Shown here: one piece after another, positions 29,769 to 39,482 of the stretch
How the letters are laid out: every line of letters starts with the position of its first letter
Numbering within the stretch: the stretch's first letter is position 1
DNA from: Planctomicrobium piriforme
GTDB taxonomy: Bacteria; Planctomycetota; Planctomycetia; Pirellulales; UBA1268
Assembly: GCA_945869735.1 (NCBI GenBank)
Contig: CAMBPQ010000001.1
Span: 1-64,000, forward strand
Direction of reading: 5' to 3'
DNA length: 64,000 bases
Notes under the pieces: generated by a model
What the model saw: the letters and a program-made list of their open reading frames with translations, nothing else
Database searches by the model: none
Told to the model about the DNA's origin: nothing
Translations under genes and position numbers: made by a program

Positions 29769-31250
29769 ATGCGCGTTTTTGAAATTGCCAGCGAGGCCGT
29801 CCCCTTCGCTAAGACCGGCGGCCTGGCCGACGTCACAGGGGCGCTGCCGGAGGCACTGGCCGGCCTCGGCTGCGACGTGTCGCTGGTGATGCCTGCCTAC
29901 GGTGAGGTGTTTTCGAAGGGGCTGACGATCGAGCCGACGGGCATCGAGTTCGAGGTGCCGATCGGAGCCCGAGCGCCGCTGGCGAGGATCCTCCGCTGCC
30001 GCCGCCCTGGCTCGCGGATCGATGTCTATCTCGTCGCCAACAACGAGCTCTACGACCGACCCACGCTCTACGGCGGCTCACACGATTACGCTGACAACGC
30101 CGAACGCTACATCTTCTTTTCGCGGGCCGCGGTCGAGCTGGCCTGCCGGCTCGGTGGGCGGTGGGACATCCTCCACTGCCATGACTGGCAGACGGGCCTC
30201 GTGCCGGCCTACCAGAAGCTGCTCTATGGATCGCACGCGGCCGTCGCTGCGGCGCGGACCGTGATGACGATCCACAACATGGCCTACCAGGGACTGTTCT
30301 GGCATTGGGACATGCTCCTCACTGGCCTCGACTGGCGGTATTTCAACTGGCAGCAGATGGAGTTCTACAGTCAGCTCAACCTGCTCAAGACCGGCATCGT
30401 GTTCGCCGACGCGATCAGCACAGTGAGCCCCACCTACGCCCGTGAGATCCAGTCGGCGCCGGGCGGCTGCGGCCTCGAGGGCCTGCTGTCGTCACGCAGC
30501 GACGCGCTCACCGGCATCGTCAACGGTATCGATACCGTGGTCTGGGACCCGGCCACCGACCCGCACATCCCCAGACCCTACGGCAGCGACGATGTCGACG
30601 CGGGGAAGTATGCCGCCCGCGTGGCCTTGGCGGCGCGGCTCGGCCGCGCGGCGCCCGATTCGCGACCGCTGGTGGCCTTCGTCGGCAGGCTCGTCGAGCA
30701 GAAGGGGGTGGAACTTGTGCTCGAGGTGCTCGGCCGGATGGCGGGCTCGGGCTCGGCCCATTTCGTGATTCTCGGCACCGGCAACCCAGAGTATGAGCGG
30801 CAGCTCCAGCGTGCGGCTGCCACCTTCCCCGGCACGGTCGACCTCATGGTCGGCTTCGACGAGGGGCTCGCCCACCTCGTGCAGGCCGCCGCCGACATCA
30901 CCCTCGTGCCGAGCCGGTTCGAGCCCTGTGGTCTGACACAACTCTACGCACAGCGTTACGGCTCGATCCCTGTGGTTCGGGCCACCGGCGGCCTTGTCGA
31001 CACCGTCGTCGACACCACGCCCGAGACACTCCGCGATGGCACGGCGACCGGATTCGTGTTCGAGGGCTTTGACGCGGCCGGGCTCGACGCCGCCTTGAGC
31101 CGCGCGATCGAGGCCCATGCCGACAAGCCGCTTTGGACCAGGCTCGTGCGGCACGTCATGCGGCAGGACTGGTCGTGGGGGACGAGCGCCCGCGAGTATC
31201 TGCGGCTCTTCGAGCGGACGCTGGCGAGCGCGCCCGCACCGGTTGAGTGA
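29769..31250 (+). CDS. glgA: Glycogen (starch) synthase
   Basis: ASEAVPFAKTGGLADVTGALPEAL, ILHCHDWQTGLVP, PSRFEPCGLTQLYAQRYG. Confidence 0.95.
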   Translation: MRVFEIASEAVPFAKTGGLADVTGALPEALAGLGCDVSLVMPAYGEVFSKGLTIEPTGIEFEVPIGARAPLARILRCRRPGSRIDVYLVANNELYDRPTLYGGSHDYADNAERYIFFSRAAVELACRLGGRWDILHCHDWQTGLVPAYQKLLYGSHAAVAAARTVMTIHNMAYQGLFWHWDMLLTGLDWRYFNWQQMEFYSQLNLLKTGIVFADAISTVSPTYAREIQSAPGGCGLEGLLSSRSDALTGIVNGIDTVVWDPATDPHIPRPYGSDDVDAGKYAARVALAARLGRAAPDSRPLVAFVGRLVEQKGVELVLEVLGRMAGSGSAHFVILGTGNPEYERQLQRAAATFPGTVDLMVGFDEGLAHLVQAAADITLVPSRFEPCGLTQLYAQRYGSIPVVRATGGLVDTVVDTTPETLRDGTATGFVFEGFDAAGLDAALSRAIEAHADKPLWTRLVRHVMRQDWSWGTSAREYLRLFERTLASAPAPVE

Positions 31251-31263
31251 AGGCCGCGATCCG

Positions 31264-31470
31264 TCAGGAAGCCCCAAGCGCGAGCGCGGGGAAAGCGGGT
31301 GGCCTTGATGCGGTGCCGGATTGGTTCACCGGGGGTGGCATGCTCGCCGCCGGGGGATTTTGCTACAGGATGCCCGTGTGGCCGACGGTGCGTCGCTCGT
31401 GAGTCGCAAAGATTCCCCGGCGTCTGCGCGTGCCACCCCAGGCTCCTCACGATCGGGAGTCGGTGCGATC
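31264..31470 (+). repeat. Family B long-hairpin repeat, copy B2, preceded by family C unit
   Basis: Arms ccgggggtggcatgctcgccgccgggggattttgc (31329-31363) and gcaaagattccccggcgtctgcgcgtgccaccccagg (31406-31442). Confidence 0.85.
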
Positions 31471-31504
31471 AATCGGACGGTAGCCCTTGAGGTGGTTCCT
31501 GCAG

Positions 31505-31537
31505 TCAGGAAGCCCCAAGCGCGAGCGCGGGGAAGAC
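31505..31537 (+). repeat. Family C short GC-rich repeat unit
   Basis: tcaggaagccccaagcgcgagcgcggggaag, same as at 31264 and 17759. Confidence 0.8.
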
Positions 31538-31649
31538 GCGACGGCCGCGAGGGGGAAACGTCTGCGAAGATGGGCAACTTGGTTGCGATGATGCCGTGGC
31601 TCCGCATGTCGCGAGCAGCAGCGCGACCCGGGCGACCGATACACAACGC

Positions 31650-32027
31650 ATGACTCGAATCTTTGTCGTCATCATGCTCACGGTCGCCGCAGTGGCTCTT
31701 GTGCCCGCCGGCACTCGGGCGGGCGATCCCTGCGGGAAGTGCTCCGCCTGCAAGCAGACGGCGGCGGGTGACGAGACGCCTTGTGGCGATACGGGCTGCG
31801 GGCCGAGGTATTGCGGCGCGGTCCACGACGAGTCGCGGTGCCCCGATCCTTGTGATTGCAGCGGTCGGTGGCGGGGCTGTAACGGCACGCGGCAGGGGCC
31901 GGAAAAACTCGCACCCTGGCAGTTGCCGCCGGGTCGCGGTTTCCAGAGCGGCGAGGACGTCGGCTATCTGGCGCCGCGGTGCGGCGGGTGTCAGACCTGC
32001 GGACCGCGGTTTCCCTGGTTCTTCTGA
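31650..32027 (+). CDS. Small secreted Cys-rich protein
   Basis: MTRIFVVIMLTVAAVALVPAGTRAGDPCGKCSACKQ...CGDTGCGPRYCG...CGGCQTCG; signal peptide-like start. Confidence 0.6.
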   Translation: MTRIFVVIMLTVAAVALVPAGTRAGDPCGKCSACKQTAAGDETPCGDTGCGPRYCGAVHDESRCPDPCDCSGRWRGCNGTRQGPEKLAPWQLPPGRGFQSGEDVGYLAPRCGGCQTCGPRFPWFF

Positions 32028-33244
32028 CACTCCGCTACGAGCGTGGCGGCGAACGTGACCTCGTCGCCGCGGTCGCTTGAAGCGCGACGAAGCAGTTCCC
32101 ACTCGCCCGCAGTCGCGGCGAGATCGACGAGCGACGGCAGGGCGCCGGCCGCCTGAAGCGGGCTCGGCATCCCGTCGTCTCGCGGCCGCGCGATCGCGGC
32201 GTGGAGTGCCTCGGCAGGCCGTTGCAGCCTGGTGAGCAGGAGCACGAGCGTGTCGCAGGGCAGAGCGCCGGCTTCGGGCTCGGCCGTGGCTGCCGCCCTG
32301 CGAAAAAACCGCACCGCCTGCTCGACGTCGAACCCGAGTTGGCTACCGTAAAACAGCCGCGACGCCTCACCGACGTTTTCGAAGGGTGGTTCCCCAGGAT
32401 AGACGACGTCGGCCGGCAGCCGGCTGGCATAGGTGCCGAGTTCCCAGGCGCGACGGATCGTCGGCTCGTCCTCGCACAGCCGCGCGATCCGGAGCACCGA
32501 TTGCACGTGCGAGACGTCTGCGTACAGGCCGGCCTCACCCTCACCTGCCACCGCGAGCAGCGTGGGAATCGACGCCGGCAACGCGGGGATGGCGATACCG
32601 CGATGCTCGAGGTCGTGTGTGAGATTCGCCACCACCTCGGCGTGGAGGTGGGCGACGAGCACTCCCGCCGCGGGCCGCTGCCGCGCTGCCGGCAGCCGGG
32701 AGACGGCTTGCTCGTAGGTGGTGATCGCGTTGCACGTGCCCTGCGTGCGGAGCACGAGCGAGATGCCCAGCGCCGGATCGACGGCCTCCCAGAGCGCGAT
32801 ACCGAGAATTTCCTGGAGCTTGTGGGAGGACTGTTCGTCGTTCTCGTTCGCCGCGGTCGCGAGCGTGAGGGCCAGTGGCTCGAGTTTCGCGGAGACTTCC
32901 GCGGGGTCGGCCACCGCCCGCAGATACATCCAGGCCGCGGCCACCTGTCCTTCATCGAGCAGCGACCAGCCCACTTCGCGGCAGGCGGCAAGCGACCGCT
33001 CATCAAACCGCTCGCGGACACCGGCGGGGATGTCCCCTGGGGAACCGACCGGCGGCAGGCCGACGGCCACCCGTGCCTGCATGAGCCGCGCGTCGAACAG
33101 GGCATGCCAGCGTCGTCGTTCGGCGAGCGATGCGGCGAGCGCCTCGAGCATGGCCTCCGGGCCGGCGTCGGCGCAGGTGCGACGGAGGCGGGCAAAGCAG
33201 TCGGGGGTGGCGAAGTCGTGGAGGGTGTCTGGTGTGGTGGTCAT
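31991..33244 (-). CDS. Hypothetical protein
   Basis: 417-aa ORF from MTTTPDTLHDFATPDCF; ATGA overlap with upstream RNA methyltransferase. Confidence 0.7.
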   Translation of the reverse strand: MTTTPDTLHDFATPDCFARLRRTCADAGPEAMLEALAASLAERRRWHALFDARLMQARVAVGLPPVGSPGDIPAGVRERFDERSLAACREVGWSLLDEGQVAAAWMYLRAVADPAEVSAKLEPLALTLATAANENDEQSSHKLQEILGIALWEAVDPALGISLVLRTQGTCNAITTYEQAVSRLPAARQRPAAGVLVAHLHAEVVANLTHDLEHRGIAIPALPASIPTLLAVAGEGEAGLYADVSHVQSVLRIARLCEDEPTIRRAWELGTYASRLPADVVYPGEPPFENVGEASRLFYGSQLGFDVEQAVRFFRRAAATAEPEAGALPCDTLVLLLTRLQRPAEALHAAIARPRDDGMPSPLQAAGALPSLVDLAATAGEWELLRRASSDRGDEVTFAATLVAECQKNQGNRGPQV

Positions 33245-34077
33245 GAGTGGGTGTGCCTTTGGCGGACGGCCTCGTAGGCGAGCACGGCCGCGGTGGCGGA
33301 GAGGTTGAGGCTGTCGGCGAGGCCGTGCATCGGCAGGCGGACGGTCTCGAACGCCAGTCCAGCGGCGCTGCCCCATGCCGACGAGAGGCCGTGGGCTTCG
33401 CTGCCCAGCAGGATCGCGACGTTGCCGAGAAGATCGGCCTCGTGCCAGAGCTGCCGTCCTTCGGGCGTGGCCGCCACGACCCGCCGGGCGTGCCTACGGC
33501 ACCAGGCGATCGTATCCGTGGTCGACGCCGCCGCCAGCGGCATCGAAAAGACCGTGCCGAGACTGGCGCGGATCACCGCGGGGTTGGTGACGTCGGTCCG
33601 CGCGTTCGAGACGATCACGCCACCGAGGCCGGCGGCATCAGCGGTGCGGATGATCGCGCCGAGATTCCCAGGTTTCTCAACTCCTTCGATGATCAGCAGG
33701 GGCCGGTCCGCGTCGAATGCGACGTCGGTGAGTGGCCGCGGTCCGAAGCGGACCACGCCGACCACGCCCTCGTTACGGTTGCCGAAAGCGATGCGGTCGA
33801 ATGCCTTGTTGGAAAGCGTGGCGATCCGCGTGCCACCGGCCGCGAGTCGCGCCAGCCAGTCGCGCAGCGGTGGGGCATCGGCGGTGCGGAGCGCCTCGGC
33901 ATCGATGGCGACGAACACCTCGACGAACTCCGCGCCGGCCGCCTCGGCACGCGCAAGTTCCCGCCGACCGTCGACGAGTGTCAGGCCGGTCACCCGCCGC
34001 GCCTCGGCGTCGCGAAGCGCCGCGGCCTGCTTGACCCGCGGGTTGGCGGGGCTTGTGATCGATTCCGGTTCGTTCAT
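33241..34077 (-). CDS. SpoU/TrmH-family RNA 2'-O-methyltransferase
   Basis: EGVEKPGNLGAIIRTADAAGLGGVI, ILLGSEAHGLSSAW, LNLSATAAVLAYEA. Confidence 0.88.
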   Translation of the reverse strand: MNEPESITSPANPRVKQAAALRDAEARRVTGLTLVDGRRELARAEAAGAEFVEVFVAIDAEALRTADAPPLRDWLARLAAGGTRIATLSNKAFDRIAFGNRNEGVVGVVRFGPRPLTDVAFDADRPLLIIEGVEKPGNLGAIIRTADAAGLGGVIVSNARTDVTNPAVIRASLGTVFSMPLAAASTTDTIAWCRRHARRVVAATPEGRQLWHEADLLGNVAILLGSEAHGLSSAWGSAAGLAFETVRLPMHGLADSLNLSATAAVLAYEAVRQRHTHS

Positions 34078-34988
34078 GGTGCGGGAGCCACGCGGGCGAA
34101 GGAGCCGAGGTCGACAGATCGACCCGTGTCGTCAGTGCAGGTGAGCGAGCCGCTCTCGATCCGAGCCGGTGCCGGAACCGCCGCGGCGAGCAGGGCCTCG
34201 GAGAGTGTGTCCCGGAGTCGGCGATGATGCCAGCCGGGCGAGTGGCAGGTGAGGAGAATCGGCCCGGCAGTTGGCGGACCGAGGAGCCGGGCGATGTCGA
34301 CGAGCAGGCCCGGCAGGTCACGGTCGATGGAAAACGACTGACCCTTCGGCCCATGGCCCCACGACGGCGGATCGAGGATCACGCCGGAGAAACTCCGGCC
34401 GCGGCGCAGACAGCGCTGCACGAACGTGGCGGCATCTTCACAAACCCACGACACCGGCAGGTGGGCGAGCCCCGAGGCCTCGGCATTACGGCGTGCCAGG
34501 GCGATTGACTGCCGCGACGCATCGACATGAACGACTTCCGCGCCCGCGGCGGCGGCGGCGAGCGTGGCTCCGCCGGAATGGGCAAAGAGCGAAAGTACCG
34601 CGCTCCCGGCGGGCGTCGTCCGCTGGAGCCATCTCCACTGGTCGATCTGCTCGATGAAGACCCCGATCTGTCCGGAGGGTGCTGGATAGACTTCGAGCGC
34701 GAGCGTGGCCGGGCCAATGGGCACGCTCGCCACCCAGGGATCGGGCAGAACACCTGTGAACTCCCACTGCCCGCGGGGGGCCTCGGTGGCGCCGGAGTCG
34801 GACAGCCGGTAGACCGCCTGCGCGGCCCGCCATTCACCGGTGAGTCGACGTCGCACGCCCGTCTGGGGCAGTGGCCGATCGACGAGGATCCCGGCGAGTC
34901 GTTCGAGTCGGCGGCCGTTGCCTGCCGAATCGACACCGAAATCGACGAGTGCCGGGTCGCGAAACTTTCCAGGGGGTGAAGCGTTCAT
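34074..34988 (-). CDS. Class I SAM-dependent methyltransferase (RlmI/RlmK-like)
   Basis: VLSLFAHSGGATLAAAAAGAEVVHVDASRQSIALARRNAEASGL; FSGVILDPPSWGHGPKG. Confidence 0.8.
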   Translation of the reverse strand: MNASPPGKFRDPALVDFGVDSAGNGRRLERLAGILVDRPLPQTGVRRRLTGEWRAAQAVYRLSDSGATEAPRGQWEFTGVLPDPWVASVPIGPATLALEVYPAPSGQIGVFIEQIDQWRWLQRTTPAGSAVLSLFAHSGGATLAAAAAGAEVVHVDASRQSIALARRNAEASGLAHLPVSWVCEDAATFVQRCLRRGRSFSGVILDPPSWGHGPKGQSFSIDRDLPGLLVDIARLLGPPTAGPILLTCHSPGWHHRRLRDTLSEALLAAAVPAPARIESGSLTCTDDTGRSVDLGSFARVAPAP

Positions 34989-35157
34989 AGAAGGAAGACA
35001 GAATACCCCCGGGTTCGGTCCATCGCGGACGGCAGCCCCATTCGCACCATAGATTAGGACCTTTCCATCATGGCATGACCCCGGTCGGCACGGCGATCAT
35101 GGCAGGCAGGTCCGCGGTCCCGGACGTCATCACGCGCGGCCGCCGCATCACGGTGGC

Positions 35158-35463
35158 ATGCCGCCGCATGGTCCGTGGCCCGATGCCATGGCCAAACTCC
35201 ATGAGATCATCGGCCAATTGTCGCGGATCGAGGCGAAGCTCGACGATCGCGACAAGGATGCCGGCTCCCGTGCCAGCGATCGGCCTCAGCCGGCAATGCC
35301 CGCCGAGGCGCGGGCGATGATGGAGAAGCGGATGGAGGAGAGCCAGCGTCGAATGGAGGAAGGCCGTCAGAAGATGGAACAGGCCCGCAAGCGGTTCGCC
35401 GAGATGGAGGAGCGGATCAAGAAACTCGAGGCCGAAGTCGAGCGGCTGAAAGCCGGAAAGTAG
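35158..35463 (+). CDS. Small coiled-coil protein
   Basis: 101 aa, charged heptads RMEESQRRMEEGRQKMEQARKRFAEMEERIKKLEAEVERLKAGK. Confidence 0.55.
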   Translation: MPPHGPWPDAMAKLHEIIGQLSRIEAKLDDRDKDAGSRASDRPQPAMPAEARAMMEKRMEESQRRMEEGRQKMEQARKRFAEMEERIKKLEAEVERLKAGK

Positions 35464-35490
35464 CCGAGCGGCCTCCACGAGATTCTCGCG

Positions 35491-35525
35491 GAGCCTCCGT
35501 GGCTTACGCCATTGGGCTTCCGGAC
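35491..35525 (-). repeat. Family C short repeat unit (diverged)
   Basis: Reverse complement reads ccggaagcccaatggcgtaagccacggaggctc. Confidence 0.55.
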
Positions 35526-35587
35526 TCAGGCAGCGTAACCGCGTGAACGGTACGGCAGGGCCACGTGAAGCTTCGCCCCGCGACCTA

Positions 35588-35746
35588 AAGCGCATTCGAC
35601 TTACGTGGATCGCCGGCTTCGGGGGCGGCAAAAGTCTCGTCGCTGAGGGCCGCGGCGGCTCAGGCGCTCCTCGAGCGTTCGCCGACCCCCTTGCCTACCG
35701 CCTCCAAGGTGCCATCTCGCCGCTACACCAAAGGCGGATGCGACCT
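35588..35746 (-). repeat. Family A repeat, copy A3 (inverted)
   Basis: agcgcattcgacttacgtggatcgccggcttcgggggcggcaaaagtctcg...catctcgccgctacaccaaaggcggatgcga. Confidence 0.85.
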
Positions 35747-35788
35747 CGCCTCGGCTCATGGTTGACCCGTACGAGCTGCTGTTCTCGG

Positions 35789-35975
35789 GTGGCATTGAGA
35801 CGGTGCCCGATTGGTTCGCCGGCGGTGACATGCTCGGCGCCGGGAGATTGTGTTTTAGGATACCCGCTTGGCCGACGGTGCGTTGCTCGTGAGTGGCAAA
35901 GATTCCCCGGCGTCTGCGCGTGCCACCCCCGGCGCTTCACGATCGGGGATCGTTTTGAGCATCCGTGCGCCCTGC
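35789..35975 (+). repeat. Family B repeat, copy B3
   Basis: gattggttcgccggcggtgacatgctcggcgccgggagattgtg...gcaaagattccccggcgtctgcgcgtgccacccccggcg. Confidence 0.85.
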
Positions 35976-36012
35976 CGAACTGCCGTCCGTGGATCGCGTG
36001 CATCCGGCCCGC

Positions 36013-38271
36013 CTATCCCCTCTCGCTGCGCCGCTTGCCCGGCTTCTTCGCCTGACGCTTCGCCCCTTTGTCCGCTCCACGGGGCTTCGTGCCCACCGAC
36101 TCGCCGTCGTCGATCGTCGCGATCCTCGACTTTCTGCCCTTCGCCGTCGTGGTCTTGGTGGCGCCGTCTGCCGCGCCCGGCTCTGCCTGCCCGGGGATCA
36201 CCTGCGGCACGATGATGCAGTTGTCGCCGAGTTCGAGTTCCTCCTCATCCTCGATCGGCCGGCCGCGGTCGTCGAGTTTCATGTCGGCCTCGGCTGTTTT
36301 CTTCTTGGCCACGGCCAGGAGTTGCTCGTAGAGTTTTTCTTTGTCGACGCCGTTAATCTGTGACACGGCCGCCGCCACCTCGCCGAGATACCGGAGGAAG
36401 ATGCTCCGCCGCTGACCTTCCTGGGCGACCCGGAGTCGACGCCGCATGTACATGCCGAGCTTGCGGCCCACGGCCTGCAGCGCCAGGCGGATCTCCTTTT
36501 GGATCTCGGGGTAGGAGGCGACCGCCTCCTTCGACTCGCTCGTGAACGGTACCCAGACGCTGGCCACGTGGACCATCACGGTGACCGGGCCACTCGGCAG
36601 GCTGCCCCGCGATTGGGATAGGCCGTAGGACCGCCAGTTGGTCGAGAGAATCATCTGCGTCACGGCGCAGGCTGCGGGCTGGAATTGCAGCGGCACGCGA
36701 TTGGCATATCGCAACACGTTCATACTCTGGCCATCGTCGGCGTTGACGTGCTGCATCGCGCCGTGGAGCGCGTCGAGCTGGGGCTTCTTGAGTTTCGAGG
36801 GGCTCTGCCGCGGCACGAGCTGGGCCGCCGTGAGAATCTTGTCGGCCGCCTCGCCGCCCATCCCTGAGAACGTGGTGGTGAGGAACTGCCGGAGGCTGCG
36901 GGCATCGCTCTCGGAGGCGAGTTCACTGAGCCCCTCGCGGGTGATCTTCTGCGCCGAGGTGCCGCCACCGTAGGCAAGCGCCGCCTCGATCACGAAGGGG
37001 TTGCCGCGGTACACGGCCGGCGGCCGGGTGGCCGCGGTGAAAAACTCGCCGGGTACGACCTGCCGTAGGCCGGCCAGCAGCCGTTGCTCGCCGATCGGCA
37101 CGACGCAGTCGGTGGCTGGCGGCGGGATTTTCGTCTCCTGGATGGCCTTGAAGAGGGCGTCGGCCTCGCCACGTCCGAACTTGCCGGTCGTGACCCGCGT
37201 CGAGAGCTTGGAGATGTCGCAGATCTTCTTGGCAGTGCCGTGCGACACCCGGGAGAACGATTGGGTGAGAAACTGTGCGAGCGTGAGCTTGGGGTGCTCC
37301 TGGAGCATCGTCACGAGCCGGCCGAGCTCCACGCCGTAGGGATGCGGCTTGATCTCCTTCGGCTCTGGCGGCAGGTCGTCACTCGATCGCTCGAGGAGCC
37401 GCTCGGCTCCGTCGGGGCCCTGGAAGTGGAGGCGGGCATGCGGATTGGCGATCGCGGTCTGCTCGAGGTACTCCTCGACGCTGCCACGACCCCGCTGGAA
37501 CTTGGCCTCCATCTCGATCGTCACGCGGGTGCCGTGCTCGATTGGCTCGCCCTGGTCGTTCTCACCGACCCACTCGATCGAATGCTTCTTCATAAGCTCG
37601 GCACCACCCTTGCCGGCGGGGATGTCGACGCCGTCTCCCTTGCCGTTCAAGATCTCGGGCTGGTTGGTCTTGGTGTCGATCCGCAGTTCGGAATAGTGGG
37701 CGGGGTGCTTGGCGTCGATCTTGGAGATGATCTTCACCGGCTTGCCGGTCGTGAGCACGCCATACATGCCCGCGGCTGAAATGCCGATGCCCTGCTGGCC
37801 GCGACTCATCCGCAGGCGGTGAAACTTCGAGCCGTAGAGCAGCTTGCCGAAGATCAGTGGAATCTGCTTGCTGACGATGCCGGGGCCGTTGTCTTGCACG
37901 CTCATGCGATACCGCGTGCCGCTATCGCCAACCTCTTCGAGCCGCACCCAGATCTCCGGCAGGATGCCTGCCTCCTCGCAGGCGTCGAGTGAGTTGTCGA
38001 CCGCTTCCTTGACGCTCGTGAGCAGCGCCTTGCGCGGGGAGTCGAAGCCGAGCAGGTGGCGGTTCTTGGCAAAAAACTCACTCACCGAGATGTCACGCTG
38101 GCCGGCGGCGAGCGTCTGGGCCGTGGCCCGCCGTTTTGCGGGGGCCTTGGCCGGGGCGACGTGCACCTGATCGACGGCTGCGGCGGCTGAATCAGCGGCG
38201 GGAGCCTGCACGGACTTGGTTTTCCCGGACTTTTTTCCGGCCGCCTGCGGGCGTGTGGCTGTCTTGACCAT
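36013..38271 (-). CDS. top6B: DNA topoisomerase VI subunit B homologue
   Basis: EFFAKNRHLLGFDSPRKALLTSVKEAVDNSLDACEEAGILPEI (GHKL), RGQQGIGISAAGMYG, transducer-like C-terminal half; Lys-rich tails. Confidence 0.92.
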   Translation of the reverse strand: MVKTATRPQAAGKKSGKTKSVQAPAADSAAAAVDQVHVAPAKAPAKRRATAQTLAAGQRDISVSEFFAKNRHLLGFDSPRKALLTSVKEAVDNSLDACEEAGILPEIWVRLEEVGDSGTRYRMSVQDNGPGIVSKQIPLIFGKLLYGSKFHRLRMSRGQQGIGISAAGMYGVLTTGKPVKIISKIDAKHPAHYSELRIDTKTNQPEILNGKGDGVDIPAGKGGAELMKKHSIEWVGENDQGEPIEHGTRVTIEMEAKFQRGRGSVEEYLEQTAIANPHARLHFQGPDGAERLLERSSDDLPPEPKEIKPHPYGVELGRLVTMLQEHPKLTLAQFLTQSFSRVSHGTAKKICDISKLSTRVTTGKFGRGEADALFKAIQETKIPPPATDCVVPIGEQRLLAGLRQVVPGEFFTAATRPPAVYRGNPFVIEAALAYGGGTSAQKITREGLSELASESDARSLRQFLTTTFSGMGGEAADKILTAAQLVPRQSPSKLKKPQLDALHGAMQHVNADDGQSMNVLRYANRVPLQFQPAACAVTQMILSTNWRSYGLSQSRGSLPSGPVTVMVHVASVWVPFTSESKEAVASYPEIQKEIRLALQAVGRKLGMYMRRRLRVAQEGQRRSIFLRYLGEVAAAVSQINGVDKEKLYEQLLAVAKKKTAEADMKLDDRGRPIEDEEELELGDNCIIVPQVIPGQAEPGAADGATKTTTAKGRKSRIATIDDGESVGTKPRGADKGAKRQAKKPGKRRSERG

Positions 38272-38529
38272 TGGGATCTCAGGGCTGTTTTTGGCTCCCA
38301 GACTGTGATCCGCGGCGCCGACCTTGGCAAGAGGGGCCGACTTTGCCGGTTATGAGGTCCGTCGGTGGGCCGCGGAAAGAGCTGGTCGGGGGCGGCGTGA
38401 AGTTGTGCCTGTCGGGTAGAAGCGGCATACGTGGCATCGCTGGAGTGATGCGCAGAACAGGCTCCGGTCGAACTTCCGTGTGTCGGGGTGAACCCGGCGG
38501 CCTTCGGCTTTTGACCACGAGGTGACGCG

Positions 38530-38877
38530 ATGGTGCACGCCCGCTCGACCAGGATCCAACTGCTCTCGGCCCTGCTCCTCGCGCTGGTCGCCGATGCCGC
38601 CACCGTATTCGCGATCCCGATCGACGGCGGCGTCGAGGGCCCCACGCCCGACGTCTTCTACAACTTCTACGTGCCGCCCGTGCCGGCCGGCGCTGCTCCC
38701 GGCATGGGGGCGCAGCTCTACGTGTCGCCGCGTCCGGTGCCGCCCCGGGTCGGCCATACGTGGCACACCTATCCGCCGTTCATGCCGCACGAGTTTCTCT
38801 ACAAGCACCGCCGCCGCTACATCCGCCCCGCCGGGGTGACGGGCATGCGGACCGATGTGAAGGCCTACTGGTACTGA
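38530..38877 (+). CDS. Small secreted Pro/Tyr-rich hypothetical protein
   Basis: Signal-like N-terminus; VFYNFYVPPVPAGAAPGMGAQLYVSPRPVPPRVGHTWHTYPP. Confidence 0.6.
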   Translation: MVHARSTRIQLLSALLLALVADAATVFAIPIDGGVEGPTPDVFYNFYVPPVPAGAAPGMGAQLYVSPRPVPPRVGHTWHTYPPFMPHEFLYKHRRRYIRPAGVTGMRTDVKAYWY

Positions 38878-38897
38878 TTTCGAGGAGACCCCGCACC

Positions 38898-39482
38898 ATG
38901 CGTGAATCAGTTTTTTCGCACTCCGCGTGGGCGGGACTCTTTACCGCGATGTTCGTCGTCGCTGCGGTTCGCATGACGACCGCGGGCGATGCCTTCGCTC
39001 CGGGGTATGGTCCGGGCTGCAGCGAGGTCGAATCCGGGTACTCTGGCCGCGGGCACTGCGGGCGAGGACGCTGCGGCCACAGTCATGGTGGTGACTGTCG
39101 TCACGTTATTCATGCTCAGTGCAGTCGCTGTGGCGGTCATGGCTGTGGCCTCTGTGGTCCGGGTGCCTGCAAGGGCGACGCCTGGGAGAAGCGTTACTTT
39201 CTCCGCAGCCAGGGCAAGAGCTGGCACAGCGCCTGGTACGACCCGGCGGAGGGCCGACCGATCGCCCTGGTCGTGCCGCCAACCGCTGAGTTCCAGACGC
39301 AATACTCGTGGGGTGTGCCCAGTTCACGGGTGGCGCCGATCTATCACCAGTTCCGCCGTCCCTACCCCGGGCCCGGCGCGGTCGGAGGCAGCGGCGGCGG
39401 CTTCCTGCCCACGCCCAATCAGCCGAGCGACACCGTGCAGTTCGGCGTCAACGCCGTTCGTGGTCCCTGGGGCGCCTACTGA
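38898..39482 (+). CDS. Secreted Cys/His/Gly-rich protein
   Basis: MRESVFSHSAWAGLFTAMFVVAAVRMTTAGDA; GHCGRGRCGHSHGGDCRHVIHAQCSRCGGHGCGLCGPGACKG. Confidence 0.6.
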   Translation: MRESVFSHSAWAGLFTAMFVVAAVRMTTAGDAFAPGYGPGCSEVESGYSGRGHCGRGRCGHSHGGDCRHVIHAQCSRCGGHGCGLCGPGACKGDAWEKRYFLRSQGKSWHSAWYDPAEGRPIALVVPPTAEFQTQYSWGVPSSRVAPIYHQFRRPYPGPGAVGGSGGGFLPTPNQPSDTVQFGVNAVRGPWGAY

